Below are positions 50,921-63,570 of a stretch of 64,000 nt of DNA, in pieces (positions within the stretch are counted from its first letter, which is position 1; each line of letters starts with the position of its first letter). The translations under genes were made by a program, and so were the position numbers. The stretch comes from Apostichopus japonicus (taxonomy: Eukaryota > Echinodermata > Holothuroidea > Aspidochirotida > Stichopodidae): assembly GCF_037975245.1 (NCBI RefSeq), contig NC_092583.1, positions 6,897,264 through 6,961,263 of the forward strand, in the 5' to 3' direction. The notes under the pieces are model-generated. The model ran no database searches, was not told the DNA's origin, and was given only the letters and a program-made list of their open reading frames with translations.

Positions 50921-51824
50921 AAGGATTTATTTCACCAGCTAACCTTGCTTTATTCTGAACATGCCCTTTGTAGTTTTGTCAATATTTGATCTTAATTGTA
51001 CTTTTCTATAGTCTTAGTTGGATCTGTGATGTGGTAATGTATTAATTACATACTTGCATTTAGAGATTTGCTGTTGTTTTGTAACTATCCTTCAGTGGAT
51101 TAATTCCTTGTATCGCTGCTCTCAGGTTATTTGAACAAGGCCTCTTTTTTATTAGCCTCCAATAACTTCTGATACTGTGTTACTTTTTGTTTCAGTGGCC
51201 GCTTAATGTCATAATATAATAACATTAATGCCAGCATTGCTCAATGAGGTTATTGTTGTTGCTTGCATCAACAGTGAGTATACTCCAAGCTGAAAGCTAG
51301 CAAATTCTGGTCCTCATTTGGTTAAGATTGACACCAATGGGCTCATTGTCAAACCATACTTGATCTGATTCCAGTTTTTTAAAAACACTGTTTTTGCATA
51401 TTCAATTCTGTATTTAGTATAGGGAGCAATGCAAGGTATCCATTCTTTTCTGAATCATGAAAGATTTCCTCCCCAAGTTTTTCATTGTAACCTTATTACA
51501 CCAAAAAACCTTTTTTTAAACCTTTTTTTCAGGGGTATTTAGCTTAGTATCTTTCTTTCATTATTCCATTATACTGTAGCCTACGAGAGTACTATTACTG
51601 AACGAACTGTGAGCTATTCCCTGTCTCAGTTAGTTCATAGCATGTTTCATAGACATATTTAAATTGCTAGATTTGACTTGTTTACATCTCCCTCAGGACT
51701 AGCTTCATAACATTTCCACTAGTGGTCAGAGCTGCCATAGTCATTTAACTGCCATTAACCAATGAGGTGAACCCCCCACTGCAAGTGACAGATAGTTTCT
51801 GGCATTTTCTTCTTCATCTTCTTG

Positions 51825-52334
51825 CGGGGGCAGCCGTATTTCTGGCACGCTTGCAGTCACGTTTGTGCAGTCAATACCCCCCGCCAGTGGCACTGTTATT
51901 TCGGCATTGACTCCCTGATCCTTCATTCCTGGCATACTTTACAGAGAGTTTGGATCAGTTTACGTCCTTGTGTCGTCACAGGCTGCAGATACATATCGTC
52001 AATGCCGGCTGACCGTGTGGAGCAGCTATATTCTGCCTCGTTGTATTGGACAGGTTGCCGGGAGATATGAGAAGTTTGGTAGGAATTTCAAATGCCACCG
52101 CCACCTTGTAATATATATACGCGAGTAGGATTGAGTGTGGCGTGGGACGTATCGTTAGTCACTCTGTTGTACCGTGGCGTCTCTAAATGTTTGTCGGTCC
52201 ACGCTGATTACTCTTATGAGGGAGTAATGGATTAAGTATTTAGAGCTGATTGTGATTAATAAGATGGCTATGTTCGTAATGTTTATCGTTTGGGATGACC
52301 TACTCCTCTGTGATTCAGTTTGATGTCTTGACAG
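51825..52334 (+). promoter_or_regulatory. Candidate alternative promoter/first exon in a CpG-richer patch
   Basis: This stretch has far more CpG dinucleotides than its surroundings (for example CGCGAG, CCGTGGCG, GTCGGTCCACGC). A TATA-like TAATATATATAC at about 52109-52120 lies some 40 bp upstream of an initiator-like GTCACTCT near 52159. The following sequence ends in a donor-like GACAG|GTAATG at about 52335. It could be an alternative 5' exon for the downstream part of the gene, or a GC-richer transposon fragment. Short frames on both strands show no known motif. Confidence 0.25.
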
Positions 52335-54339
52335 GTAATGAATTAACATGTTAATAAATTGACATTTAATGTTTGAAATAAATTATTGTTTAAATTTCAA
52401 AAGTTGAGAAAAGATTTCCAAAAAATTACTTCAGTGACCTATGTATTTGCATATGTTTTAATGTGTGGGTTAGCTACGTATGTACATGTGTGATGTGTTT
52501 GTGTACATATGCACATATTGCACATTGTAACGAGAACAAGATTCCTGAGTCTATATCCTAGCAGTCAATTAGTTAAAACTGTAAACTTTTGTGTAATTTA
52601 CAAGCATGAATGTTTCACAGAAGGTATAAATTGAACATAAACAGAAAAACTTGCCCCCCACTTTTTCAAGCTCTGTTTCTGACATTCTGTACATAGTTAA
52701 ATATCCTGTTTGTATGTTATTTCTATCTGTTGCGGTGTGTAATTTTTCAACACTGCTATTCGGAGGCCTACTATTTCTACACTACCTATTCACTCAATAT
52801 TTGCTCTATAACATATATATATATTGGGACATTAGAGACACATGATTCATGTGAATACAACCCTGCTGGTGACTGTGATCACCTCCTGTGTTCAAGGTAA
52901 TTCTATATGAGTTTAGAAGTTCAGATATGTTTGGCATCATGTTACCCCCTGAACAAGGTTAGGTATACAGGCACAGTTCAGGAACCCTCATTCTTCCATA
53001 ACTCATACATGCGTATTGAGTTTGGAGGTGCCTAAACTTCTTGTACTTATACTGCATATAAATGTGCCATGCTGGAAGTAATATGGATATCACTGACCTG
53101 TGGAGATATTTACAGAGTTAGCTTCACACGTTGGACTATTTTATAAAGTATTCGAATATAATGTGAATCCAAACCCCCCTCCTCCACCCCCTTCAAGTAA
53201 TGCAGGATCTATTTAGCTTATAGACATGGGTGTCATTTAAGCATTGTAGCTTTACTGTAACATTTCTAACTCATTGCCCCGATTCCTACTCCCTAACATA
53301 TGCCGCCCTACTGAAGTCTCCCACCTACAAAATTTGTTTTGTTTTAAAGTATTTTCTTTTGTCTGAATTAGTCTTGTTAGATCATTTTCACCTTGCATTG
53401 TATTGACCTCCTTTAGTATTTCCATTGCTCTTCACTTCCCTGTCTACACACAACAATAGCATTTATAGGTAACAATTAATTGCAACAATGTTATAGTAGA
53501 CTGCAATCTCCTTGTGGTGGTGAAATAGGGAACATATTTATTATGCATCTTTACTTGTCCAGAGTTGTGTGTACTCTCAAACAATGTCACTCTTGCTTCT
53601 TCTGGAGTGCCCCATCAACCCCAGGGATGGGGGGGTGGTGAAGGGCCTCCATTCCCTAATTGTCACATTCCCAACTTCATCGACTCTCAAGATCTCAGTA
53701 ATTAATATCAGTGGGTAAATTACAACAATCATACGCTCATCTGCTAAAGACAATGGAAAGGATATGGTTCAACAGAAGCCTTAACTAACGGCACCCCTGA
53801 TGATGGAGTCTAGAGCGATAAATAGAACATTAATAATAATTAATGTATATGGATGGGCAAACTAGTTCACAAAGAGAATATGTAAAAGCAGAATTAACAA
53901 GTTCTGGCCTCTAGGTTGCCCTTTGCTGGCCCTAATGATTTACAAGGTTGGTGAATAAAAACAGTTGAAATGTAATTGTTAGCATGTGATCTGTTCCAGA
54001 AGGACTGTTCCATCCACGAATGGTTTGATTGATGAGGGCTAACGATATATCACATGACATTAACTCAAATATTAAAGGTATCGTGCAGAGTATCTCTGAA
54101 GCGATCTTTGAGGTCACAATAGTAAATATTACAATTACTAGCATCCCATAAGAAATAATAGCTCATTATGGTAGCTGAAATATAGGTTACATGTTTAATA
54201 TTCTGTACAATACTAGTAGGACAATTGTCTTGGTATAGAATCTAATTCATAAGTGACTCTTTCACAATCCTTCATTGGTGTAAACAACTTTGAGGTTGTC
54301 TTAGTATGATCAATTGCAATCCTATGACAGGTTTCTTAA

Positions 54340-54951
54340 CTTAAAGGGGACCTACACAAAACCATCATCTTTGGCTTATATGACAGAGATCTTTGTAAAG
54401 AACAACTCCCCCAAAAAAGCTAGGATATATCTTGTACCAATTGAAAGTAGTGTCTCGGAGCTGTCATTGTGTAAATCTATGATGTCATATTGCTGTGCAC
54501 TAGAATCTGAAACATTTTAGTAATTCCTTTTCAAATTTTCAAGGTACAGTAGAATGAGAACAGTGCAAACAATGAAACAAATGCTTTTATTAGCTCATAT
54601 CAAGAGGTTAATATTTCTGTTATAGATTCAGCATATATGCAAAACTCAGCTCCTTTACCAAAAATATATGCACATATATATTTATGTGTAAATATTTCAT
54701 TATAGATATGTGTGTGTATATATACACATATATATGTATACATATATGTTAAAAATAAACAAAGAAAAAACATTGAAGCACATGTGGCTAAATGATGTTT
54801 AGACTTGATCAAGTCTTCTACAGCTTTGAGTGTGAAGAAACACTAAATCTATGATATCTCCCAAATGTTATGAGCTATTTGTGGAAATTATCGTGAGTAA
54901 TGGCTATGGCATAGACCAATAATGATGATAGGGTTTATTGTCTCCTTCAAG
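54340..54951. mobile_element. MITE-like element, copy 2 (CTTAAAGGGGAC termini)
   Basis: The left end CTTAAAGGGGAC and the reverse complement of the right end, CTTGAAGGAGAC, agree at 10 of 12 positions. Interior landmarks match copy 1 at 41560-42110 in order and orientation. An AT-rich microsatellite-like segment (about 54665-54750) interrupts this copy. No open frame of note is present. The target duplication is unclear. Confidence 0.65.
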
Positions 54952-55824
54952 CACAAAAAGCTGCTTTAGTGTGGTAAAATGCATGGTAGTAAAAAGTTCA
55001 TCTCTAACTGAAACTGTTTGAATTGCATTAATTGTGGTATAATGGTGCCTAATTCAGGGATCCCTCTATGCTCACCTGTCTCCTGTACATTAGTGCACTC
55101 TGGTCTTTTATTGTGCTTAGTATAATACCTTATTGCAGCTGCAGTCATCTTACATTGGACCATTCTGATCCTTGCAATATAAATACACAGAAGAGATAAT
55201 TTCTACCTGACATCATACATACATATATAAACATATATTACATATAAACATACATTATATAGCGCCTTTCCCTAAGGCTTGAAGCGCTTTAAAGCAACGT
55301 ACAGTACAAATAGAAAAACCAGATTAAAATTTTAACATGTGGCATGTACTTGGTTATTCAAAACTACACAACTCATCAGTTGTGTTTATACTTTCTTATT
55401 TTAAATTTGCAGCTGGCACAACAATTACTGCATTAAAAACTAGTACAATAGGCATTAATAGAAGCAGCTGTATAAAGCTGGTACTTCCATGTTTTTCTGT
55501 AATTATCAACTTGCAGATCTAAAAAAAGAAGAAAAAGTGGTTTATTGAGTAGAAAATTAAAATTCTTTCAAATTCTCAAAGTGTCTGCATGATTAAAATG
55601 AACTTGTTAATTCTACTTGTGAATCTGACATCTTTAGAAGTAAAATGTTCAGAGTAGGAGAGTATACTGGACTGATTTAAAGGGATATTTCAGAGTCTAA
55701 GATTTAAGAAAAATATGTAGCTAGAACAGAGTATTATAAACACTCTCTGATCTAACGCTCAACTCTATAGCTTATTTCTGATGTATTAGATTCTTTAATT
55801 TGATTCATTCTGTTTCTCTGTGTT

Positions 55825-56031
55825 CTATCCATTTTACCTATCCCTAACGCTTTTTTACACTGTGATATGACTGCTATCATTTTACCTATCCCTAATGCTT
55901 TGTTACACTGTGATATAACTGCTATCATTTTACCTATCCCTAACGTTGCCCTTGTGATATAACTGCTATCCATTTTACCTATCCCGATTGTGTTGTTGCC
56001 GGCCCTGTGATATAACTGCTATCATTTTACC
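55825..56031. repeat. Left part of a ~47-bp tandem array
   Basis: The unit is about CCTATCCCTAACGCTTTGTT followed by ACACTGTGATATAACTGCTATCATTTTA, with length variants that lack parts such as the ACACTGTG segment. The array is cut at 56031 by an inserted element and resumes at 57229. The minus-strand frame with GIGKMIAVISQC repeats is repeat-derived. Confidence 0.92.
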
Positions 56032-57228
56032 TAGTGTTTGCACGGGTTATCCGGGTACCCGGGTACCCGCCCGACGCAATACTACCCGGTTCCTAATTTA
56101 TTACCCGAATCCTACGCAAAGTGTGATTTAAAAAAAAAAATTGCAAATCTACGGTTAGGCAGATTTCCCATTGACTTAGTGTGGTGTTAGGCTTAAATAT
56201 GTGGTCGAAGATAACAGCAATTACGAAGGTACCTGCCCGACGCGGTACTACCCGGTTCCTAATTTATTACTCGAATCCTACGCAAAGTGTGATTTAAAAA
56301 AAAATGCAAACCGATGGTTAGGCAGATTTCCCATTTACTTAGTGTGGTGTTAGGCTACCATGTGGTTGAAGATAACAGCAATAACGAAAGTATTCCATGG
56401 ATATCTTATAACTGCGTCACAATTTCAGCTAATAAACAAATGGCTATGCTAGATTACCCCATTGACTTAGTGTGGTGTTAGGCAGCCACGTGGTCGAACG
56501 TAACAGCAATAATGAATGTGTTCCATGGATATCTTATAACTGCGTCACAATTTCAGCGAATAAACAGATGGTTAGGCTTTGCTAGATTTCTCATGCATTG
56601 ACTTAGTGTGGTGTTAGGCTACCATGTGGAAGAAATTATTATTTATTCATTCGTTTATTTCATCTAAGGAAAGGCTGACAAGGAATTTTACGACATGTTT
56701 ATGGATTATAGACAGGATAACTAAAAAATAATAATCGCAAGTGGCTTTTTACTAATCGTGTATTCCAAATGCGATCAAATTGCGCGAATCGCGTAATTTC
56801 GCGGCTAATGAGAACCATAATAGATAGTAGTAGTAACAACTGAGCTAAAGTAAAGGGATATTTTATGGTCTGATACAATAGACTTGGACAGCAAGCATAA
56901 GCAGCGGCTGCAGTGCGATGTTAACAACATTGCTACTAATTAATAGTAATGTTAATTATATTGAGTAATTAACAAGTTTATGACAGAAAAAAAGCAAATA
57001 GAAATTATTGAGGAAGGTTTTATACCTTACCTTACAGTTACACATACGTTTTTGAACATGAAAACATTGTCAGCAGAGAATATAATTTATTTATTATAGC
57101 ATTTAATATGTAATTTCTTGAAAATCGTGATACACGAGGGTAAACATTTTTTCCCGGGTACCCGGATACCCGACGGGTAACGGCTCTCGGGTACCCGGTT
57201 CCCGATTTTTGGACCCGTGTAAACACTA
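56032..57228. mobile_element. 1197-bp non-autonomous hAT-like element with perfect 8-bp target duplication
   Basis: The element starts TAGTGTTTGCACGGGT and ends ACCCGTGTAAACACTA, which is inverted with one mismatch over 16 bases. Further inside come palindromic GGGTACCCGGGTACCCG words at both ends. ATTTTACC lies on both sides (56024-56031 and 57229-57236); 8-bp duplication is the hAT hallmark. The word also belongs to the satellite unit, but the order of flanking bases shows it was duplicated. Inside, GACTTAGTGTGGTGTTAGGC recurs at about 56173, 56337, 56464 and 56600, so the interior grew by tandem duplication. No transposase frame is present. Confidence 0.88.
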
Positions 57229-57706
57229 ATTTTACCTATCCCTAACGTTTCGTTATACACTCTGATATAACTACTATCCATTTTACCTATCCCGATTGTG
57301 TTGTTACACTGTGATATGACTGCTATCATTACCTATCGCTAACGTGTTGTTGCCCTGTGATGTTACTGCTATCCATTTTACCTATCCCTAACGCTTTGTT
57401 ACACATATAACTGCTATCATTACCTATCCCTAACGCTTTGTTACACATATAACTGCTATCATTTTACCTATCCCTAACGTTGCCCTTGTGATATAACTAC
57501 TATCCATTTTACCTATCCCGATTGTGTTGTTGCCCTGTGATATGACTGCTATCATTACCTATCCCTAACGCTTTGTTACACTGTGATGTTACTGCTATCC
57601 ATTTTACCTATCCCTAACGTTTCGTTACACATATAACTGCTATCATTACCTATCCCTAACGTGTTGTTGCCCTGTGATATAACTGCTATCATTTTACCTA
57701 TCCCTA
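57229..57706. repeat. Right part of the ~47-bp tandem array
   Basis: This is the same unit family as 55825-56031. Both long (with TTACACTGTGATAT) and short (TTACACATATAACTGC) unit types are present, and several copies carry CGATTGTGTTGTTGCC in place of CTAACGCTTTG. The array ends near CCTATCCCTAATATAAAA. Confidence 0.92.
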
Positions 57707-58386
57707 ATATAAAAATGTCATTGAACTCATGTTAACTTCCAAAAGGATTCCTGATAGCCTCTAAACGGTTAATGTTACTGCTATGGTTAATGGAGGCATC
57801 CTTAATCTTCTTGGTAATGAGGAATGCATAAATCTAAGAGACAAGTTACTTCTGCCCTTCTCCCCTTACCTTTAATTACTGAAGTAATCGGGTAACAAAA
57901 AGCTGTTAAAGGGATGGTATGCAGCGGTGACTAGAATATATGTTAAACATGAGAGATTGCATTAGGTTATTGTGCATGAAATGAGCCTCAGTAGTAAATA
58001 AAAGAAAACAGTGTTCACAGGGGACTGTCATAGAGTGGGTAACATGATACGGTCAGCATGTTTCACACGATTATCATTGGCTGATATAATGTAATTCATA
58101 TTTCGCCCTGGCAACAAAAATGGCCGATTTACCGGATGGTCAGCTAGTTTCCTAGACCAGGAGATCAATGCAGGGGTCATATAGAAGTGCAGGACATCAA
58201 TTGAGTTTGTTGAATGTTAAACTGTGCTACACTGTTGCAATAAATGGACCATGAATGAGGGATAAACATTTGGTTTAATCCCAATAAGACATCTAGAAGT
58301 CCATGTTAAGAGTACTTCCTGTTTGAATTACTGTACAATTATTTGGACACCCCACAGCTAGTAGGGTTTGTCAATGTACCGCTGGT

Positions 58387-58738
58387 CAGTGGCAGAGCGT
58401 CCATACAGTCAGAGGGGGCGGATGCCCCCCCTGACGGACTCAAATGGACTGCTGGTGCCCTTTTCAGCTTTTTACCACTTTTTACTTATTCGCGATACTT
58501 TTTTATTGCACTCTCATCTACCTATTGACATTTGTCACATTTTGTTGGCGATGAGACACCTATTTATTCTTCCTTTATCTGCAAATTAGCAAGGCCTGGG
58601 AAAGGGTCATTTCCGGCGATCTAGGGAGTATCTTTACTCAAAAAATGTCTGTACACTCTGCGCCAACTGAGATAGTGTCGTAAGCGCCCCTACAGACCAT
58701 TCTCGCCCCCCTTGACCAATACCCCTAGCTCCGCACTG
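58387..58738. mobile_element. 352-bp hAT-like MITE
   Basis: The left end CAGTGGCAGAGCGTC and the reverse complement of the right end, CAGTGCGGAGCTAGG, share CAGTG and a GAGC core. The flanks CCGCTGGT (58379-58386) and CTGCTGGT (58739-58746) form an 8-bp target duplication with one difference. Subterminal GGGGGCGGATGCCCCCCCTG is a near palindrome. No transposase frame is present. Length, termini and duplication fit a hAT-derived MITE. Confidence 0.75.
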
Positions 58739-61700
58739 CTGCTGGTACATTGAAGTGTCACATCATTATAGGGTTAAAGCTGGGTGTAAAGTATCATGCA
58801 GTACAAAGGCACAATCACAGTTGTGTGAGTTCAAGACATATAGGACTATGTATGTGTATAAATATATAGCAACAGCTCCTTGTGATGGTCAATGAAAGCA
58901 TCCTGCTGGTCTATAGACTTACTATTCATTCTGTCTTTGTAGATGAAGAGATATTCTTGTTTGTTTAAACCTTTCTTACTACAATGACCCAAGAAATTCT
59001 AGAAATATTTCATTACTTAACTATTTAACATGTATCACCTTTGCATTCTCTGGGGGATTAATGCTGCCCCCCCCATTTCAAAGCCCAACCCCCTTAATTT
59101 GGTACAATAATACCAGAAGTGATAAGCAAACAGTGGAGTTGAGTCTTAAAAATAACTGTAGTGGCTTTTTATCTGATTCAGAGGATATGGTGTGGTGGTG
59201 GTGTTCAAGGCATTGTTAGAGAAAATAAAAAGCCAGCAGGTATCCAAAAATGCCTGGTATGGCTTTTGTACAGAAGGTAAAACTTCTGGAGCCCTGTGGA
59301 TACTAATAAGTAATAACCATCAAGCAAGATTCCGTTCGACCAATTAATTTATATCAAGCTTGCTCATTAAGAAAAGATCTGGAGGAAAGAAATGACATTC
59401 CTGAGTAGAAACTGATCCATTTGGTTGGTTGTTGTGTTAGTTAGGTATAAGCTTACTCTGAAAGACTGTATGGTAAGTGAAGCCTCTTCATTTCCATGAT
59501 CTGCACACAGTAGCATACAAGTCAATCTTTGATATAAAATATTGAATTTGCAATTGGTTTGCTTTCTTTCGCATCATTTTACTTTGGTTACAGTATTTGT
59601 TGTCAGTATACTAGTAATAAAGCTTAGAAACCTGTCATATTTTGGGTGGGATCCACACTTCTATTCCTGTACACCTCATCCCTACCTCGGTAGTACATTA
59701 TCTCCCCTTTTTCACCACAACGTTTGTCACTCTTACTGTATGTGTGTCCATACATTATTCTTTAACCACAGCCAGTGTTTTCGTAGCTCGGGACCACATG
59801 GTTGACATTGAATTGTGAGGTAATATTGCATTCATGCAATATTAGGACTTACCAATTGTTTTGAGGACAAGATATATATTTTAACTTAATTTGTTCTACA
59901 TGTTTTTAGGATAAAGGAAACAACACACATAAGGATGCGATACTTTGATTATGTGTTTAATTCTACATTTAACATTGTCTTAACCGACACAGTTCATTAA
60001 TCTGGATCATTGTTTTTCTCTTCTTGACAAAGACTTTTTTATATACAAGTTACATATTTTTCTTACAAATGAAGTTGTCAAATTCCCCCTCCCCCCTTCC
60101 CCCATTGCACTCCCCGATAGTATGCCTTGGACATAATTTGATGGATGGTCTGTACAGCCTTGTCTGAGATATGATTGATATACTCCTGCCCAATTTTCTA
60201 ATTAAATGAAGGATGTCAGGCTTTGTCCATCTGTCATTGCTGATCAACTCAATTGTTTATTTTTAAAGTCTAGTCTATTTCCTCTTACTTCAGGAATACA
60301 TTTGACATTTGCTGACCCCAAGAGGAGGTATCCTCTAATTACCTTTCTCATCTCATCATCATAAAGTACTAACATTAACAAACTTAGCCTTAACTTTGAA
60401 ATTAAGCTACAATGGAATCCTTTTTTTCTCATGATCTGTTTGTCAGTCAATGCTGAGAGGCCTGCAATTAAATTGATCACATTGAATGTTATAATATAGG
60501 TGTGGTTTTAACAATTAAAACATTACAAGTAATGCTAAAATATCTTTCCTTTCTCTACCTTTTACCCCCCCCCCCCCCCTCTGAATTGTTGGCTATTTTC
60601 ATAGCTCATATATCAAGGTATTGTAAAAGGGGTTCATAAACACACGATAAAATACTTTGTGCTCTTGACAAAACTCGTTATGAACTTATGAATAATTTCT
60701 ACCTTGGTGATTATCGGAAGCCAGAGTTTTGTGGGTGTTTAGCCTGAGGTGCATCTAGCTACTACCTCTTTAACTAATCTGAACAGTGTTACAGCTAGTC
60801 ATCAATGAGCTATACTAGTGACTGTCTTAAGTATGTCTGGTATTTGGACACCCCATATTATCTACCTCCCTTATATGTCAATGTTTGCGGGGTTGGGGCG
60901 CTGAAAGCCTACGTTACGTGGACTTCGTTATTAACCTCACACTATGGATGCTAGCAATATAGCAAGATGTACTAGCTAAGTTGTAGTTGGCGTGTAGTAT
61001 TTTTTTAAACATGTACAGTGCTTGGAGTGTTTGCGTTTAAAGCTTTTTGTTGGAATTTTCATTTTCTTTGGAACTTGTTTTTGGAATATATATCTTTAAC
61101 TGCCTGCAGTGAATGGTAAGACAATAGATAGTTAATTGATACGATCTGCATAATTTATCATAAGTTAGGTTAATTAGAAAGTTCACCAGTTCTTTTAACA
61201 GCTGTGACCTTTGAGTGGTGCGAAGAATCGTAAATATTTCATGAGTTTAAGAACCTCGGATAGAATCTGTTGGTTCCAATGTTTACCAGGTGTTCTGCAG
61301 GACACATTTGTTAACAACATTAATTACATAATGTTGGAATATGTTATAATGCTGCACCACACAGTAACAATTGCAATTACTTAATTATAGATGTCAGGTA
61401 TTTGTCTCTAATTTCTGGGCACTGTATATTAATTTAATAAGAAGAGTAAAGGAAAGCTCTTTAACATTGGTTAATTGCTTTGATGTGGGAATACTTGGAT
61501 CATATCAATTTTGTTTATCACAAATATTTGTTATATGATTCAAACCAAGCTGCAGGTATGTAGGCTGAAGGAAACTTTCCTTTAATAACATACATCATAA
61601 TACGTCCTGATGATACATACACAAGTGTCTCTTTTATAGCTATTATTTTAAAAAGAGGAAATTTTCAAGTGGTGGGTATATGAGTTAAAGTTACTTGGGT

Positions 61701-63478
61701 TCATGCCAGGTCATATGGGGGGTTGCAGAAGGTAAAATGGAGAATTTAGGTGTAAGTATCGAAGAACTCTTATCATACTGCTGTGCATGCACGGACTTGG
61801 TCATTTTCCTTAATTTCGTAATTTTGAAGAATTATGTGAAGTGCGCTCTGGTCATTGTCCATAATTTTGTAAATTTCAAGAATTTTATGTCAAGTATATA
61901 AGCTTCTGTGCCTTGCATAGGTACTGTATTGGAAATTGATTGTTAATAATCCTGGAGATATAGTGATGTACTAAAGTAAGAGCATTTAATGCCAACCTTT
62001 AAAGCTGTATTTCACTTTGGGTTTTAACCTTTTGTGTTACTTTGATGAAGTATTGTAATATTCTGACATAATTGGATAGTGTACACACATATAGTAACCA
62101 TAAGGAAGCTCTATGTGCTTGCCATGGTTACAACCAGTTGGTTAACTAGCCTTTTTGTCAAGTTAGAATTACCAGTATAGTAGAGCACTGTAAAATTATT
62201 GTAATCTATTACTATTTCCTTGGCAAACCTTTGATTTATGCCTAATTATCATCTTGAATGATTGATTTTGGTGGTCTATGAAGTAAGAGTTTATGTTTTC
62301 AGGTACAGTTCCTCTAGGGTATATTTTCTTTAATGGTGGAATATATGCTACCGCCTAATTCAAGGAGTTCAACACAAAACGCCACTTTAATAACAATGTA
62401 AATCACATCAAGTATTATATATTACATTAAGACCATGAACTCCCTTGAAGTCAATTCAAAGCTGTTATCCTATACTGCTGCGTTTCTTACACTTGTGCCA
62501 AATCAATCATGTTAGGATATGCGGACCTAGCTCTATGACATACAGGTAGTGTTCATTCAGCTAAGACAGATAAATAACATCTCGTTTTTGTGGCAGATCA
62601 GTATAGCAGTTCCATCAAGATGTGGGTGCCTTAGGGAGTGTATACTGTGGTATCTCTTTATTATGTACCTGAGGCGTATAATTTATGAGTTTCAATTTCT
62701 TCTCAAATATCGCAACAAGTGAAATAAAAGCAAGGTTTCTATGGCACTGACAATACCCTTGGTAAAAAGTATAGGTTTATATACAGGTCTGTTGATCTTC
62801 AGATCTATTAGTTTGTTTAACTGTTTAACCTAACAAAATCTCATTAAATACTAAGACAATGAGGAAATATTAATTATGTCATACAGTTGGAATGCAATTG
62901 TTGTCTTTATAGGTCAATAGTAAACGTAACACTTCACCAGCTTCATTCCATGAACTATTTTAATCCGATCAAATCTGCTTGAAGTTGTGATTATCCTTTT
63001 TAATGACCCAATAATGGAGTTAAGATAATATTGACCCTACTTGTAGTGCCTGCTAACCACCATTGGGAGGCTTCCTTTAGGAAGTTATAACATTATAAGT
63101 GGTTCCTCTAGACTACAAATTGGGATGTTTCCGAGTCAGATAGTGCGGCATTGTCACTGTTACACTTCCTGAATGACACCGATAAAATTATCTTTTTTTG
63201 AAATTGATATATTTTAATAAATTTTATCCTAAAGTAAATATAGAAGTAACACAACATGACAGCAAGCATCCTGTTTAATCTATACAAACTCTGCTGAAAT
63301 AAATTTCCCACTGTGTTTCCTTTTGTATATAATTGATTGTTTGCCTCCCACCTTACCAGAGAGACGGGGGGGGGGGGACAGGAGAATATATTTGGAATGG
63401 CAATTGATGAAATTAATTGTTCATCATTAATTACTAATAATCAATCAATATCAATAATCAATCAATCAATACTTTGTG

Positions 63479-63570
63479 TTCAGGGACGAGTTTATCAGAG
63501 CCATTTGAGTTGGCGACTTGGGGTTCTTGATCGATGTTGCCCTTTCGAATCCAGTTGCACTCAAATTTAT
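63479..63570 (+). repeat. Possible degraded tRNA-derived sequence
   Basis: CCTTTCGAATCCAGTTG resembles a B box and T arm, and GAGTTGGCGACTTGG upstream weakly resembles part of a D arm. No stems pair convincingly. It is recorded because the B-box-like word is intact. Confidence 0.25.

Noticed and set aside
51741-52070. Overlapping frames on both strands, considered as a piggyBac-type cysteine-rich end (CKVCQE)
   Set aside because: Several stops interrupt the minus-strand reading and the cysteine spacing does not fit.
58120-58155. ATG in good context (AAAATGGCC, reading MADLPDGQLVS)
   Set aside because: A stop follows after 11 codons and no donor lies before it.
59400-59476. Possible exon ending TATG|GTAAGT
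   Set aside because: The required phase-0 frame reads GTATAA (stop) after the only nearby acceptor-like AG.
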